From positions 27,350,370-27,414,369 of the forward strand of contig NC_091940.1 in the NCBI RefSeq assembly GCF_041260155.1: a stretch of DNA of 64,000 nucleotides, in the 5' to 3' direction. The position numbers and the translations under genes were made by a program. Below are positions 51,943 to 63,915 of the stretch, piece by piece. This DNA is from Ptychodera flava (Eukaryota; Hemichordata; Enteropneusta; Ptychoderidae). Position 1 is the first letter of the stretch, and each line of letters starts with the position of its first letter. The notes under the pieces are model-generated. The model was given only the letters and a program-made list of their open reading frames with translations, did no database searches and was not told the origin of the DNA.

Positions 51943-52588
51943 ATGCACAACATGGGCAGCATTATAAAATCACACAACAAACGGGTCACCCAGCGCAATG
52001 ATAGAAAACTCACTGACGTATGTAAGTGCCGCATCAAGACCAATTGCCCACTCCAGGGGGCTTGCCAGTCTAAATCTATAATCTATAAAGCTACTGTTAC
52101 AAGCGATGCCAATGAGGCGAAACATTACATCGGTCTAACTGACAACACATTTAAAACACGCTATGCAAATCATGTCCAATCTTTCCGAAGTAAGGCATAC
52201 GCCAACAGCACAGAATTGTCAAAATATGTCTGTCACTTGAAATCTCAGGACAAACCATTTAACATATCATGGTCAATCCTATCAAAAGCAAAGCAGCAGT
52301 TACTCAAATGTGTCAAAGAAATGCAACCTTTGCCTTACAGAGAAGCTATTCATAATCAATGCAGATAAATCTAGCCTTTTAAACAAGCGTTCGGAGTTGG
52401 TCTCCAAGTGCCGACACGAAAACAAATTTTACTTGTCAAATTTCAATCCAACCCACAACACCAAATGGTTTGACCCAACCTGGACACTTATATGTAAGCA
52501 CCTGAAGCAAATTTCACACAATAAATCTTCCTATCTGACGATCGCGTGTATGCGTGAAACTCGAGTAATAGGTACCAAACATACTTGA
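51943..52588 (+). pseudogene. Penelope GIY-YIG endonuclease fragment, right copy, frameshifted
   Basis: Same protein as the left copy up to ...[11 protein letters not shown] 4-bp insertion at about 52289-52294 (AAAGCAGCAG versus AAGCAG) then shifts the frame to an early stop at 52366-52368. The original frame continues separately from about 52310 to 52588. Confidence 0.85.
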
Positions 52589-52603
52589 TGTGTTCTCATA
52601 TGT

Positions 52604-52609
<6 letters not shown>

Positions 52610-52679
<70 letters not shown>
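52610..52679. repeat. (AT)n microsatellite right of the Penelope pair
   Basis: About 70 bp of AT dinucleotides starting where the right Penelope arm ends. Confidence 0.97.
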
Positions 52680-52682
<3 letters not shown>

Positions 52683-53171
52683 CAAATGTCCTCGTGGGAA
52701 ATTACAGTGCTCGATACTAAAGCCGAGCGTTGTAAATAATAACATGAATTACTTCAAGGACAAAGTTATCATGGCTGTTACTTAAAGGCATGTGTTGGCA
52801 CCAGATTGTCTCACCAGAAAATTTACCAACCTGATTACAATTTCAATGGAAAACAAAAGGCTATCACACCTCCGTAATCCTCTTACGGACTAGAACAAAG
52901 GCGATCCCAGGGATCGCGAGCTATGCCTTTAATTTTCATATATCCTGCGATCTTCAGACAGAACTGAAATGATCTTTACGTCTCTATCCTCATTTATATG
53001 GTTGGGACGCATCATTCTAATTTGTCATCTGACAAATCTACGCTGTTAACAAACGCTCTAATTTGATTTCAAAAAATCGCCACCAAAACAAATATCAAAG
53101 TTTAACACCACCCAGAAACAGAATGGTACGTTAAGTAACAGATATTATTACTTTACTTGAAGTAAATCGTG

Positions 53172-53174
<3 letters not shown>
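52680..53174. other. Spacer between Penelope pair and G4, no features recognised
   Basis: Unique-looking non-coding sequence downstream of G4. Confidence 0.5.

Positions 53175-53246
<72 letters not shown>
53175..53246. repeat. (AT)n microsatellite
   Basis: About 70 bp of AT dinucleotides about 170 bp past the G4 stop codon. Confidence 0.97.
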
Positions 53247-53313
53247 GATCCTCGGGAATTGCTATTCATTTGGCACAATAGTTACCATACATGACATCGG
53301 TTGTCAACTTGCA

Positions 53314-53319
53314 TTTATT
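53314..53319 (-). terminator. Candidate polyadenylation signal of G4
   Basis: AATAAA on the minus strand about 95 bases past the G4 stop. This short distance supports 53414 as the true end of the G4 coding region. Confidence 0.5.
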
Positions 53320-53413
53320 CGATTGATAATACTTTCGTGTCAGTGAGCAGTAAGCTTAAACATCGGTATGCAGAAGTGTAGATATTGGTGTAAGGTCAAC
53401 GGTTCATCCCACA

Positions 53414-56400
53414 TCAGACGGGACCACTGGGATCTGAGGTGCTAGCGTCTTGTGCAGGAGCTTGTTGCGATGTTGCTGCATTCTGTGATAACTTGCACGG
53501 CTCTCCTCGTCTTTTCCGGTAATAATAATAATAACTACTTCCGCCAATAATGCCAAACAAACAACCTGACATGCCTCCCATGAGACCACCGACCATCCCG
53601 CCAACATTTCCTGTCAAGACGAATGTACAAGTAAATGTAGGTTACTTAAGCAAAGACAACGAGTCATTGTCAATGACCAGTCCTCGAGTTTTATGGTACA
53701 CTAGTTGCACTAATATTAACTGCAGGGAGGTCTAGACCGTTGGAAATTAGATTGTGTGAAGACAGTGTATAATCTTCAACAAATATGGAAATAGTCGCCC
53801 GTATAGAGATGCAAGCAACTAGAATAATGTCCTTGCAGCGATTTCTTACGAAATCATTTCAGGTGTTGCTGTATCGTGCACTAGACATGAACTGTTGCAA
53901 CATAACGAATGAAATCAATGTGCACGTAGGTCTATTACTTTGCGTTATGTCCGTGCGCCAAGTTTAAAACAAAACCATAGACCCTGGAGCGAGACCAGGG
54001 TCTATGACAAAACTGAATCTTGAATGGCTCGGTGATGGCATTTGATATTAATACATTATAAAAGAGAGGTGCTATGCAGCCATAAGCCATATAAGATAAC
54101 ATCGAAATCAAACAATATAAGTATGACGTAGGGACATTCCTTTTCACCAACTTTGAAAGAAATCGTTTCAGGTACATCTGAGTTGTACTGCGCTGGACAG
54201 GAACAAAACCGGAATTGAATGGTCACAAAGCAACCACATTGGATTTCATTGCGAAATAAATCGATGCTCACATGAGTGTTATTGGTTTTGTCTTTTTCCA
54301 ACTGGAAAGAAACGGGTTTACGCCTTTCTGAGCCAAGGCTTCAGAGCTTAAATGTTACAACCGATACTAGCAGCCACTTTTTATTGTATCACAATACAAA
54401 CTGACATGAGTATATGCAACCTAGGTTTATGTCCTTGCACAAACTTTGAAACTAATCGGTCCAGGTATATCTTAGTCAAGACATTAAATATATGAAAACT
54501 GAAACAAACTTTCTGCCTGACAGCCATATTCGATCGTATCGTGAAAAACCATATTGCATGTCATTTGTTGTTGTTATTATTGTTATGTCATTGTGTATAG
54601 TTTAAACGAGCCTGTTCGGGGCATGTCTCATTAACACTCTAGACATGAAAAAGTTGACTCAAAATGGCTGTCTAGCAGCCTTATTTGGTCGTATCGTGAA
54701 CAAATTGATGTGGTGTAATTGACAGGAAATGCTCTTGTACCAACTTGAAGGAAATCGATCGGTCCAAGCATCTCTGTTGTAGACGTTTGGAAGACAAACG
54801 GACCCGACCAAGACATTGAGTTCCTCATGACTTCTCTCAATGGCTGAAAATATTAAGAGACGATGCATGCACTGGTTGTACGAGTGATACAGGAATTATC
54901 GGCCCCTGAGCATCCTTTCTGCCGGCAGGCTAACAGGAATATGGCAGCCGGAATAGATAATGTGGATTATTCTAACGTGATTTACAGTGTGTTTCACCTA
55001 GGTACCGCAACTCTGCGTACGAGACGGACACAATCCATGTACAAAACACACGATTAGCTTGGGTATCACGGACACATTTCAAAGCCACAGACTCGACGAT
55101 TAATTACAGTAAACCAGCATGGGGCAGCCGCTGTCTGGACTGAGAGATAAACAGTTCCTAGACTTGATCTACAATGTAACTATTTCTTTTACAATTTAAG
55201 ATAAGAGTTCAAGAGCTGAAGGTATTTACAACAGAAACTAACTAAAACGCCACACATTGTAGATCAAGTGTATCTCTCAGTCTAGACAGAGCGGCTGCCC
55301 CATGCTTGTTTACTGTAATTTATCGATGTAATTACAGATGCGACACCACTAAACGCTTCTATTCGAGACTCAAGTCATAAAACAGGGCGTAACATTGAAC
55401 TATTAAAATTTAGCTGTACATGAGCTCATGACAAACGTTCAGTTTTCTTGCGTTCTGTAGTTTCGCAAAACATGCACTCTTTCTTTGTTAGGAATGCTTT
55501 TCTCTCGCTTCCGAAAATACCAGTTATTTGTGATAAGTGTTGTCTAAATATACAGATTGAAGAAGTTTTTGACAAGGGAAAGAAATCTTAAATGTATTGT
55601 TAGGAAGTTCTACATTACATGTCATATGTTAATTAGGAGCACTTGTCTATTCGACAAATGTTTTACACATTATCTGGTTGTGAGTTTGGCATTAGTCATC
55701 ATATTTAAGGGGAGATCCATGTTGAGACATACCTTTCTTTTTCCCATCACAGCCGTTTTCATCCGAGCCGTCTGGACAATGTTTGCTGCCATCACACTTC
55801 AATACGTATGATATGCATTGACCACTGTTACAGTGAAATTCGCCCGAGCCTAGGCAGTCAGAACCGCTGGCTGCAACAGAACGCATGGACGATTATTCAG
55901 TGCTTCTCTTAAGTAACGTGAATGGCTTCCGACAAAATGAGCGACCGACAGAAATATTAAATGAACCATGTGAATACTGCATATTGTTTGTAGCCCAAAG
56001 TATATTGTTTAACTTTTGCAATGTATGACGGTTTCGTTCAGGCAGGTCAGTTACCAAAAGAGAGCTCTCTACCCATCCGTTGTGACAAGTGAGACATAAT
56101 TCTTGCAACATTTCCGATCTCTGAATTACATTAATCCTTAAAATTGTCCGCGAGTTCGGTAAGGCGTCCCTTTGTGTGACAGCAACCATTCAGGAGATAT
56201 TTTCATCAGTAATATACGATTGAATTCTAGCGTAAAACTGTCGAAAGAATAAACTTACGAACTGTATAAAAATACTAAATTGCATTGAAGCCAAATCAGA
56301 GTGAGCCAACCAAGAATCGACGTATTCTATGTATTCCCCTGCAGCAACTTTTAGAGAACTATTTTCCGCTACCAGGTGGAGATTCAAAGGTACAGCGATC

Positions 56401-59400
56401 CATCAGCAAGATAGATTCCCTACCGAGGTGTATCAAAATTGTATCCTAGCCACGTGATTCGTTATTATCCCGACAACCATTCGCAAGCCAAATATCTCCG
56501 TCACTTGTTAAGTCATAATGTATTTCAGATGAGAGGTTTCAAACATGTGATAGGAAATGATGTACTTACGATGATAGAACAGGGCATACGTTGCCTTAAA
56601 GCCTTTGTGAGATTCAGAAGGTTGTGAAGTGACATCAAAGTGTAAACTGGCGTTTAGAGAAAGCTCCACAGTAGTTTCAGTTTGACTGCCGTCTCCACAA
56701 TACGTGTACTCGGTGATCCCATCTGTCAGGACGAGTACGTCCCCATCGTCACAGCCTGTTTATAAAAGATGTGTAAAAAGATCATATTTCTTGCTGTATT
56801 CTTTTGGTAGCTGTTCCTTTTTTTTACTATGTAGTCATAATATGTACACTCCGAAATTCAATCTTGCTGAGTTTTTAGACACGAAGGGAATCAAACGTAA
56901 AAACATAAGTTGTCAAATTACTTCCACATTCGTAAAGAGAGCCATCTTTCATTTTACACTGACACGTGGAAGAAATTTAAAATAAAAGACTTGAAATAAT
57001 TTTTGTTACTCAAAGTCTAGAGCAAATACACTCACCTCCACTAGGATTGTTGTTATAGATATCGACCTCAGTTAGTCTGATCGTGATGTTCGTGAAGGGA
57101 CTCAGAGGAAGGAATGTCAAGGAATACTGCGATGGTGGGACGATTCCATCATGATATGAACTCGGATAATCGTCGTGTGATTTGATGACACCTCCAACAG
57201 ACCCTACGTATGACGCTGACCCCATGGCTGAAACACCGTAATATTGAATGCTTAGTAAGTGTAACTTTTGATAAGTCTTCCCACAGGGTTTTGGTACATA
57301 TGCCAACAACCTTTCCTGGGTCTACTTCTCAGTGGACCCACAGCTTGTTAACATTCATTGCATATGTGTGTCCCGCATTTTCACTTTGATAATCAAATTC
57401 AGGTCCGGACTTTAATTTTTAGTTCAAAATACTATGTTGTTAAGGGCAATAATAACAGCAAGTTTCATCAAATTTGCTTAGTTCCTACCTAACATGATAC
57501 ATTCTTATTCCTAACTGTGATAGATCGTTGCCTTCTTTACGGAATTATTGATCAGATGTTTGTGTGACCCTTATCCGTGGCAAGACTCAGAAGGATATGA
57601 TGCAGTCATTTTGAGAGTACAGGACTTCTGAATTATTGATTACATATTTGTGTGACCATTATTTGTGGCAAGACCAATAAGATAAGGTGCAGTCATGCTG
57701 AGAATATTGAACTCCTGAATTATTAATTATATGTTTGTGACCCCTATCTGTGGCAAGACCAATAAGATATGGTGCAATCATGCTGAGAATATTGGACTCC
57801 TGAATTATCGATTATATAGTTGTGTGACCCTTATCTGTGGCAAGACCAATAAGATATGGTGCAGTCATGCTGAGAATATTGGACTCCTGAATTATTAATT
57901 ATATAGTTGTGTGACCCTTATCTGTGGGAAGACCAACAAGAAATGGTGCAGTCATGCTGAGAATATTGGACTTCTGAGTCATTATGTAAATTGGCTTTTC
58001 CTTTGGAAAAAGGTTCGCACCAACGAATCCGTTTCCCCCATTTCCTGAGCATAATATGAATATTTGATTTGATTCTAAGTCAACCAGGCAGTCAGACAGA
58101 CAAACAGAGAGACACACAGACAGCAGTACAACATTATCGCACGTGCGTGAGGATAAATAGTTCATGATGATATGACATGGCAGATGCAAACAAAAAAGAA
58201 AAAAGCAGCAACTTTAAATGGATGATGCCAAGCACAATTGGAAAGAAACTTTACAAACCTGAAACATCCGGTCCGTAGGTAATGTCAGCCAAACTGTTCT
58301 GATATGCTATATAAGTTGCATAGAATCCCTTACTCGTGTCAGAACTGTCGGACTCAAATACCAAGTACAACTGGTTACCTGTCGACGTGAAGTCACTTGG
58401 AATAGACGAACCGGTGAAAGTTGCGTTCGACACGTACGTGTTTGTGTCAGCTCCATCGTACACGTGTAAATTATCACGTCCGTTTTCGGTTTTAAACATC
58501 GTAAATGTAAGCTGAAATGGAAGAAGAGTGTTGATATTCAATAATTGGACGGCAAAATGTATCGTTTATTACTCTGTCAGGGCAAAACGCTGATTGCAAA
58601 GCTGGAACCTGTAATAAACATTCTCTTCAGCCCGATGCTGTGGCACTGGAGGTAGCAAGCAGATATCTCCATGGTGATGACATCGACAGGTGTTCATTGC
58701 TTCCGGGTTGACTGCGTCACTCGGTCTTAGAAACTCAGCTGCCAGCTTGAATTTTCAGTAACCCCCAACCTTGAACTCTCTATATATTTGTGTTTCGGCA
58801 ATACTTTCAGTTGTGCCTCAAATAACACTAGTACTGAAACCGGTACCGTGATCATGGAAACGTCTTTTGATCTTGGTTTTGAGTGGAAGGAAGTCACATT
58901 AACGCAACTGGAGGCGATACCAACATAGGAGCTTTGTAATGTGAGTGAACAAGTTAATGATAAACGATTTTCAAGTCCCTTGACAGAGTCTCAATTCACG
59001 CATAGTCTGAGCGAAAGAATACCGGGGCGAACCAGGCATGCCAACAGTCAGGTTGTATCACTGTACAAGGAAGGGGCCATCTGGAGGAAAGTTCAACCTC
59101 ACAGTGTATGCCACTGATCATACTTTGCCTCTACCTACACTTGGTTCATTGCAGTCCCTTGGTTTGCAAGGGTCATATACGAAATGAAACGAAAGGATGA
59201 TAAACTATATCCCGGAACACATTGACAAATATAGCTGCTTGGTTACAACGCCATGCATTTGGTCGCTGTGTGTGACGGCAGAGGCATCCATTTGTTCAAA
59301 AAGACTGACGGAACCTTCAAAACATTTCAAAATGTTCTGGATAAAACGAAAAAAGATTGATGTGTGAGGGTTACGGCACCGTCGTGAAAAAAGCTGGCGG

Positions 59401-61721
59401 ACGAGGAGAGATTGTGGGATCACGGCGTGTTCAATACTGACACAGCACGAGGTTTGTGATACATCGTTTACTTTTCACAAAATGTTTGGACTGAGAGCTA
59501 GCGAAGCGAACCAATTATGGCATTGGATTCGATGAAAAAGGGCGAAAGTTTCTGCAGTACGGAGGACGGCTGTCTAAGACTTGTACTGGTAACATCGATT
59601 GCAAATCCAAACGTAAGGTAATCAGACAATATTCTGATCCGACTGAAGAGCGGTGTGTTGTGTCAATATATGAACGGCATCTTGCCCTCATTGGTTTTTC
59701 TGGTCGCTTTTATCGGAGACAAATGCCAAATCGAGATACTGGGAGTACATCTATAAGGATGCCAGCATCGACTCTGAGGCTGAAAACAGGAATATCAAAA
59801 ATCACATCCGTAAAGATACATGCTGTACGAGACTATACGAACGGGGATATGATGAATAGTCGATCACCGGGAGAAGCGGCCATCGATCGACGGCAGGCAG
59901 AAGCTGCAAACGGCCATTGGAAGACATTTTGCAAAATATTTCAAACGCTCTTCAGCCGCCTAAACCGTACCAAAACAACAAAAAGTGCTCTCGGACAACG
60001 GAGAAAAACTGGTCTTCCTCAAAAAAAGAGAAGAAAAGCCCTCGAAAACGTTCTGTACATCGTTGTTCCCGACGGAATTGATTCGGTCAGTTCAGAGAGA
60101 TCGGGGAAGAAAATGACAACTACTTTTGATTTCTAAAAGTTGTGTAAATTGCAAGTTAAGGATGTACTGTTTGAATTAAATTTGAATTGGTACAACAATG
60201 AATACATTGTAGTCTGTTGTATGACATCTTTTCAAGTGGCAACATCCTGTCAACCAATCAGAAGCAAGGATTGTGTTGTGGATTATGGATATAACTCACT
60301 TTTGAAGAGTGGATCATGGGTTATAATCCATGGCGATCCAGGTCTCTGATTGGCTGACAGGGTCTTGCCGTGTGACAAATGTAAATAAGTGGCAACATTC
60401 GTTGTGCAGCGTTGTAGGCATGTTACATGTATGTCTTGTGTGAAAGAATAAACAAATATCATTGATCATGGAGGTGACAATACAATACAGTCAAGAATGG
60501 CTTTGGAAAGTTAACACTTAAAGTGTGTATCTAGGTTTACGATCCAATTCCAGTAAGCTGGATCGTGTGGACCATGGATATTAACCCTGTATCTGAAATC
60601 AGCATTTGACAGAATATGTGGAATGTCGTCATTGTAACCAAAAAGCATTCGGTACGGAGGCAAATACTCATTTTGGGAGAGATTGTTTGTTTTCAAAATC
60701 TGACAGAAATAATCATTTACATCGGCACGCCGACTGTGCATTGACAATTAAAACGCCACATGTTAATTATCAGTCATTTTGGATATAACATTGACTTAAA
60801 TAAGATTATGTTTGTTACGTATCAAAACATAGGAGTTGATTAATTATTAAAACGCCAGAGCGTCAATTACACGGTGATTTGCGAATGAAACAGACACAAA
60901 TCGGCCTGACGCGGCATACATACATAGTACTGTATTACACTCAACTTCACAAGGACACCACTGAGATGCACGTCTTTATTATCTGTGTTGACATCTGATG
61001 TTTGGTTATATTAGGAATAATAGACCTGTTTCTTCCAATTTGAAATGTAAATTACAAGAGCCAATATGTTTCCTGTTGTTTAATAACGGAATGGTAATGA
61101 AATTTATCATATTGTAAAAGCGTCTTTTTTATTTTGGAGGAATAGCTTTCCATCATCAGCTGTCGCTTATTGATGAGACGTTTCTAACAAATACATTAAG
61201 GTAGAATGCGCCTTGGGGACAGATTTTCAGACTCTCAAACTTTTACAATTCTAATCTAATATACCACTTATGGGGGCTTATTTTAAAGCTCTTAGTATAA
61301 GAAAACCTTTCACCGCCTCAGTTTTCGAAATTCGAAAATTTTATTTTTTCTCCAGAAAGTTAACACAGGGATGGCGGCCATTTTGAATTTTAAATATCGA
61401 TAAATCTTGGGTTATTTGCTTCTCTAGTACCAACATTTTTACGCTTACCCTCGATTTTTATCCTTGATTTTTAAAGAGAATGGTTGAAGGAAAATTTGAG
61501 CAAAAGTTTAAGTCTTTCACTTTCGAGACGCATACTACTTTAACTCATTAATCAGCAAGAAGTCTATGCTTAGGTTGTGTATTTCACGCTTTAGGAGCAA
61601 AAGAATGTCAAAGTGATACCTTTTTTTACTGATAGAAAGGAGTGGCCAACAAAAGTTCGTACGTATACAGACAGCCAACAGTAGCAGCAACAATTTACAC
61701 CAACTTCCAACAAAGGGGGAG

Positions 61722-61794
<73 letters not shown>

Positions 61795-61942
61795 AAACTT
61801 ACAAGAATGGTATGATTCACGGGTACCTCCACACGATAATTGCAGTTGGCGTTGTTGCCATAGTTACTCGGGTAGTTAGGTGACGTGAGCACCCCGCCAG
61901 TTCCGGTGTACGTACCACCACAGTCGCCAGTAGCTCGTCGAA
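53414..61942 (-). CDS. G4: NETO-like CUB-CUB-LDLa receptor, short tail (first exon not found)
   Basis: Six minus-strand exons: 61803-61942 and 58259-58511 (CUB1), 57036-57227 and 56570-56755 (CUB2), 55733-55870 (LDLa, [15 protein letters not shown]), 53414-53610 (transmembrane and tail). Phases and exon lengths match G2 and G3 (exon 2 is 140 nt in G2, G3 and G4). The signal-peptide exon should lie right of 61942. I tested donors up to 64000 and found no open signal-peptide exon, so it is probably outside the window. The recognised part encodes 367 aa. The membrane segment is a repeated GxxxG helix (GGMVGGLMGGMSGCLFGIIG) followed by SSYYYYYRKRRGE. The tail is only about 40 residues, ends TSDPSGPV, and lacks the PPxY seen in G2 and G3. 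Cysteine pattern in the CUB domains is as in G2 and G3. Confidence 0.85.
55107..55315. mobile_element. Tc1/mariner-type MITE (209 bp) with TA duplication
   Basis: Inverted arms of about 65 bp begin CAGTAAACCAGCATGGGGCA and, on the other side, CAGTAAACAAGCATGGGGCA. They are flanked by TA on both sides. CAGT termini and TA duplication fit Tc1/mariner. It lies in the last intron of G4. Confidence 0.75.
57571..57990. repeat. Minisatellite, period about 86 bp, 5 units
   Basis: Units start CTTATCTGTGGCAAGACCAA and contain GGTGCAGTCATGCTGAGAAT and CTGAATTATTAATTATAT. Starts are near 57571, 57658, 57745, 57831 and 57917. The last three are the most alike, so the array probably grew recently at its right side. 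It lies in intron 3 of G4. Confidence 0.9.
59131..60136 (+). pseudogene. Decayed Crypton-like (DUF3504-type) tyrosine recombinase
   Basis: Across several frames the plus strand shows blocks of the DUF3504/Crypton recombinase family in order: WFARVIYEMKRKDDKLYP, GTFKTFQNVLDKTKKD, LWDHGVFNTDTARG, MFGLRASEAN (first catalytic Arg), GFDEKGRKFLQYGGRLSKT, EERCVVSIYERHLALI, FYRRQMP, HIRKDTCCTRLYERGYDE, then a stop, then SITGRSGHRST and CKRPLEDILQNISNALQPPK. At least one frameshift (near 59520) and several stops break it. The position where the family normally has the catalytic tyrosine (YKRP) reads CKRP. It lies in intron 2 of G4, antisense. The family assignment rests on pattern memory, not an alignment. 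Confidence 0.72.
60246..60361. repeat. Inverted repeat (about 116 bp) 3' of the Crypton-like relic
   Basis: Left CCTGTCAACCAATCAGAA pairs with right TCTGATTGGCTGACAGG, with inner partly complementary GGATTATGGATATAA / TTATAATCC. An AATAAA follows at about 60448. It may be the terminal region of the same transposon or a separate small foldback. Confidence 0.6.
61200..61539. mobile_element. MITE, TTAA family 1, copy in G4 intron 2
   Basis: 340 bp flanked by TTAA (61196-61199 and 61540-61543). It starts GGTAGAATGCGCCTTGGGGA and ends TTCGAGACGCATACTACT. It is inverted relative to the 36.6- and 39.0-kb copies, with the same core (GGGATGGCGGCCATTTTGAA). Confidence 0.85.
61727..61792. repeat. (AG)n microsatellite beside a splice donor
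   Basis: About 33 AG units. On the transcribed strand it is a CT tract that starts about 10 nt into the intron, immediately after the G4 exon 2 donor. Confidence 0.97.
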
Positions 61943-63880
61943 CTGACAAAGGAGAGAAAATGTGTATTAACATTGCTGTTCGTCACTGCCAAAAATTCGG
62001 TAAGAAAAGACATTGCATTGTGATCAGATATTGACGAATGCAGCAAACCGTAAATGACGGAGAAGCGAAATCTAATCTTTTAGAAAATTCTTACACCATT
62101 CATAGAAGAACGACGTGATGTAACTGCTTTCTTATTTTCAAAGAACAACCAAAATAGGCCTGGATTTCACAATAAGGGTTTATCATTTTAATTTTCGAAA
62201 GTGTGGTCACTGTACTGTATGCGCGCGTATGTAACGTACAATGGCAACTTTACCGTGAACGTTGTAGGAAATTTTCATCTCTGCACGGTCCGAGGAACCA
62301 TAATCTCCATGATTTTTATGATGACAGAATAAATTTATGCGGCATCTCACCACGCCGGTAATGCTAACTATTGATGATTTCCTCACTATTTTTGTTTTAA
62401 ATGCTAACTATAATGTCTTGTTCTACTCCCAAAGCATGTTTATATATACAGTATTCAGCTTGTCAACTTCACCTGTACATTGTGTAAACTGTGTTGTTAT
62501 TTTTGTGAAGTGAATTCTGGTCCGGATTAGATTAACATGTAAACAATAACAGTGCATCTTACACGCGGACGTTGCGTTGACAAGCGAAATAGTGAGTGTC
62601 TCAACCACAGTCCCTCCACCCACATTCTTTACGGCGTACAATACGAATTAGCAATTGACATAAAAATTAAAATAATGAAAAAAAAATCATCAGAATTTAG
62701 AATTACTGGCCCTTTTAACAATAAAGGATAGACGATTCGGAAATGGCTTATTGAACGACGGGGTCAATGTAACGAAAAAGGAGATTTACTATTGAGGTGA
62801 CTTGAAGAGTAAATGTGCAAACATTGATGACGTAAGCACTCTCACCAGTCTTATTTGTTTACACGTACAACCTTCCATTACTGTGTGACTGTGATTGTCA
62901 CGCGAATTATTGGACCCTAATCGCCACGAGCAAAGTATCACCATTGACAGTCCTCCCACACTTGCCTCCAGGACGTAGGGACACGATAATGGCTTGGGTT
63001 AGGATGAAGTATCTTTTTGCTGAAAACTGGGTATACAATAATATCACGTGATTGACCGATGCGACACTTATTTTGAATGCAGAACGTTTGCATATCACAG
63101 AATATTGACATCAAATCAATGATTTGAAGTCTATGAGTAGCCGATAATTGTTGTCGTGAGTGTAACCTATCGGGATATGCGCGTGCAGTAAATGACAGCT
63201 TGGTTGCTTTGCATTACTTTGGAACTGACATTTCAGTACCAGTCTGTCTATTCTCCAAGGCCGATTATTCAAATGAAGTGACAAATAAGCCAGTGTAATA
63301 GACGCATATGGAAATAAAACATTATGACTGCTCACTGTTTCAAACGCGATAGATGAAGTCTGTGAAAATGCCTGAATTAGCCGAGCTTTCTCGATACTAT
63401 ACAGAATGCCTTTCTGGCTACGAAAGACTTACACATATAACCCGTATTACAAATATAGCAACAGTAAACGCCCTTCAGCATGTAGCATTGCTATTTGAAT
63501 TTCTGATCGCCGTGGTCGCCCAGGTAAAAGCATTTTATGTCAATTCTTTGGCAGACACATATATACTGTGATGAAGGCAATCGATGACCCATGATGAGAA
63601 TAATCAAATTAAAAGAATAAGTTCGTAACGCCATATTTCATAAGGTTCTCGTGATGCATCACCTCTTGCACTCAGCCTGACTATGTGTGTCCATATTTGT
63701 ATGAATCATCTGTGCCAGTCTGCCTCTGTCTTTTGTACCCGTCCCTTTTCAAGTCAATTGACTGTCCTCTGAGCGTTTGTTTGTTTGTTTCTCAGCTTGC
63801 TCATCTACCTTGCTACCCGGCTCATGATTTTTTATTCACTCTGTCCATGATCATTGCCGTTTTTTTGTCTTTTTCTGAAT
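61943..63880. other. Right-hand region, presumed G4 intron 1 or upstream sequence
   Basis: I searched this stretch for the missing G4 signal-peptide exon. Donor-like sites at about 62251, 62346, 62571, 62841, 63326 and 63428 are preceded by stops in the needed phase or by very short non-hydrophobic stretches. No other gene is supported. A solo CACAGTCCCTC motif (see 45670) occurs near 62607. Confidence 0.45.
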
Positions 63881-63915
63881 TTTGTTTGTTTGTTTGTTTG
63901 TTTGTTTGTTTGTTT
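63881..63915. repeat. (GTTT)n microsatellite
   Basis: About eight GTTT units, with a shorter related tract near 63777-63792. Confidence 0.9.

Larger units (their letters stand above)
51140..52609. mobile_element. Head-to-head inverted pair of 5'-truncated Penelope-like elements
   Basis: Two arms of about 700 bp (51140-51837 minus, 51905-52609 plus) are near-identical inverted copies around a spacer of about 70 bp, which contains a duplicated AAAGGATTGTAAATTACA. Each arm encodes the C-terminal GIY-YIG endonuclease portion of a Penelope-like element and continues through the same 3' non-coding sequence towards AT microsatellites. The 5' (reverse transcriptase) part is missing from both. Confidence 0.88.

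Noticed and set aside
61943..63600. Signal-peptide exon of G4
   Set aside because: Every donor in the correct phase was preceded by a stop or by a very short non-hydrophobic stretch, so none was called.
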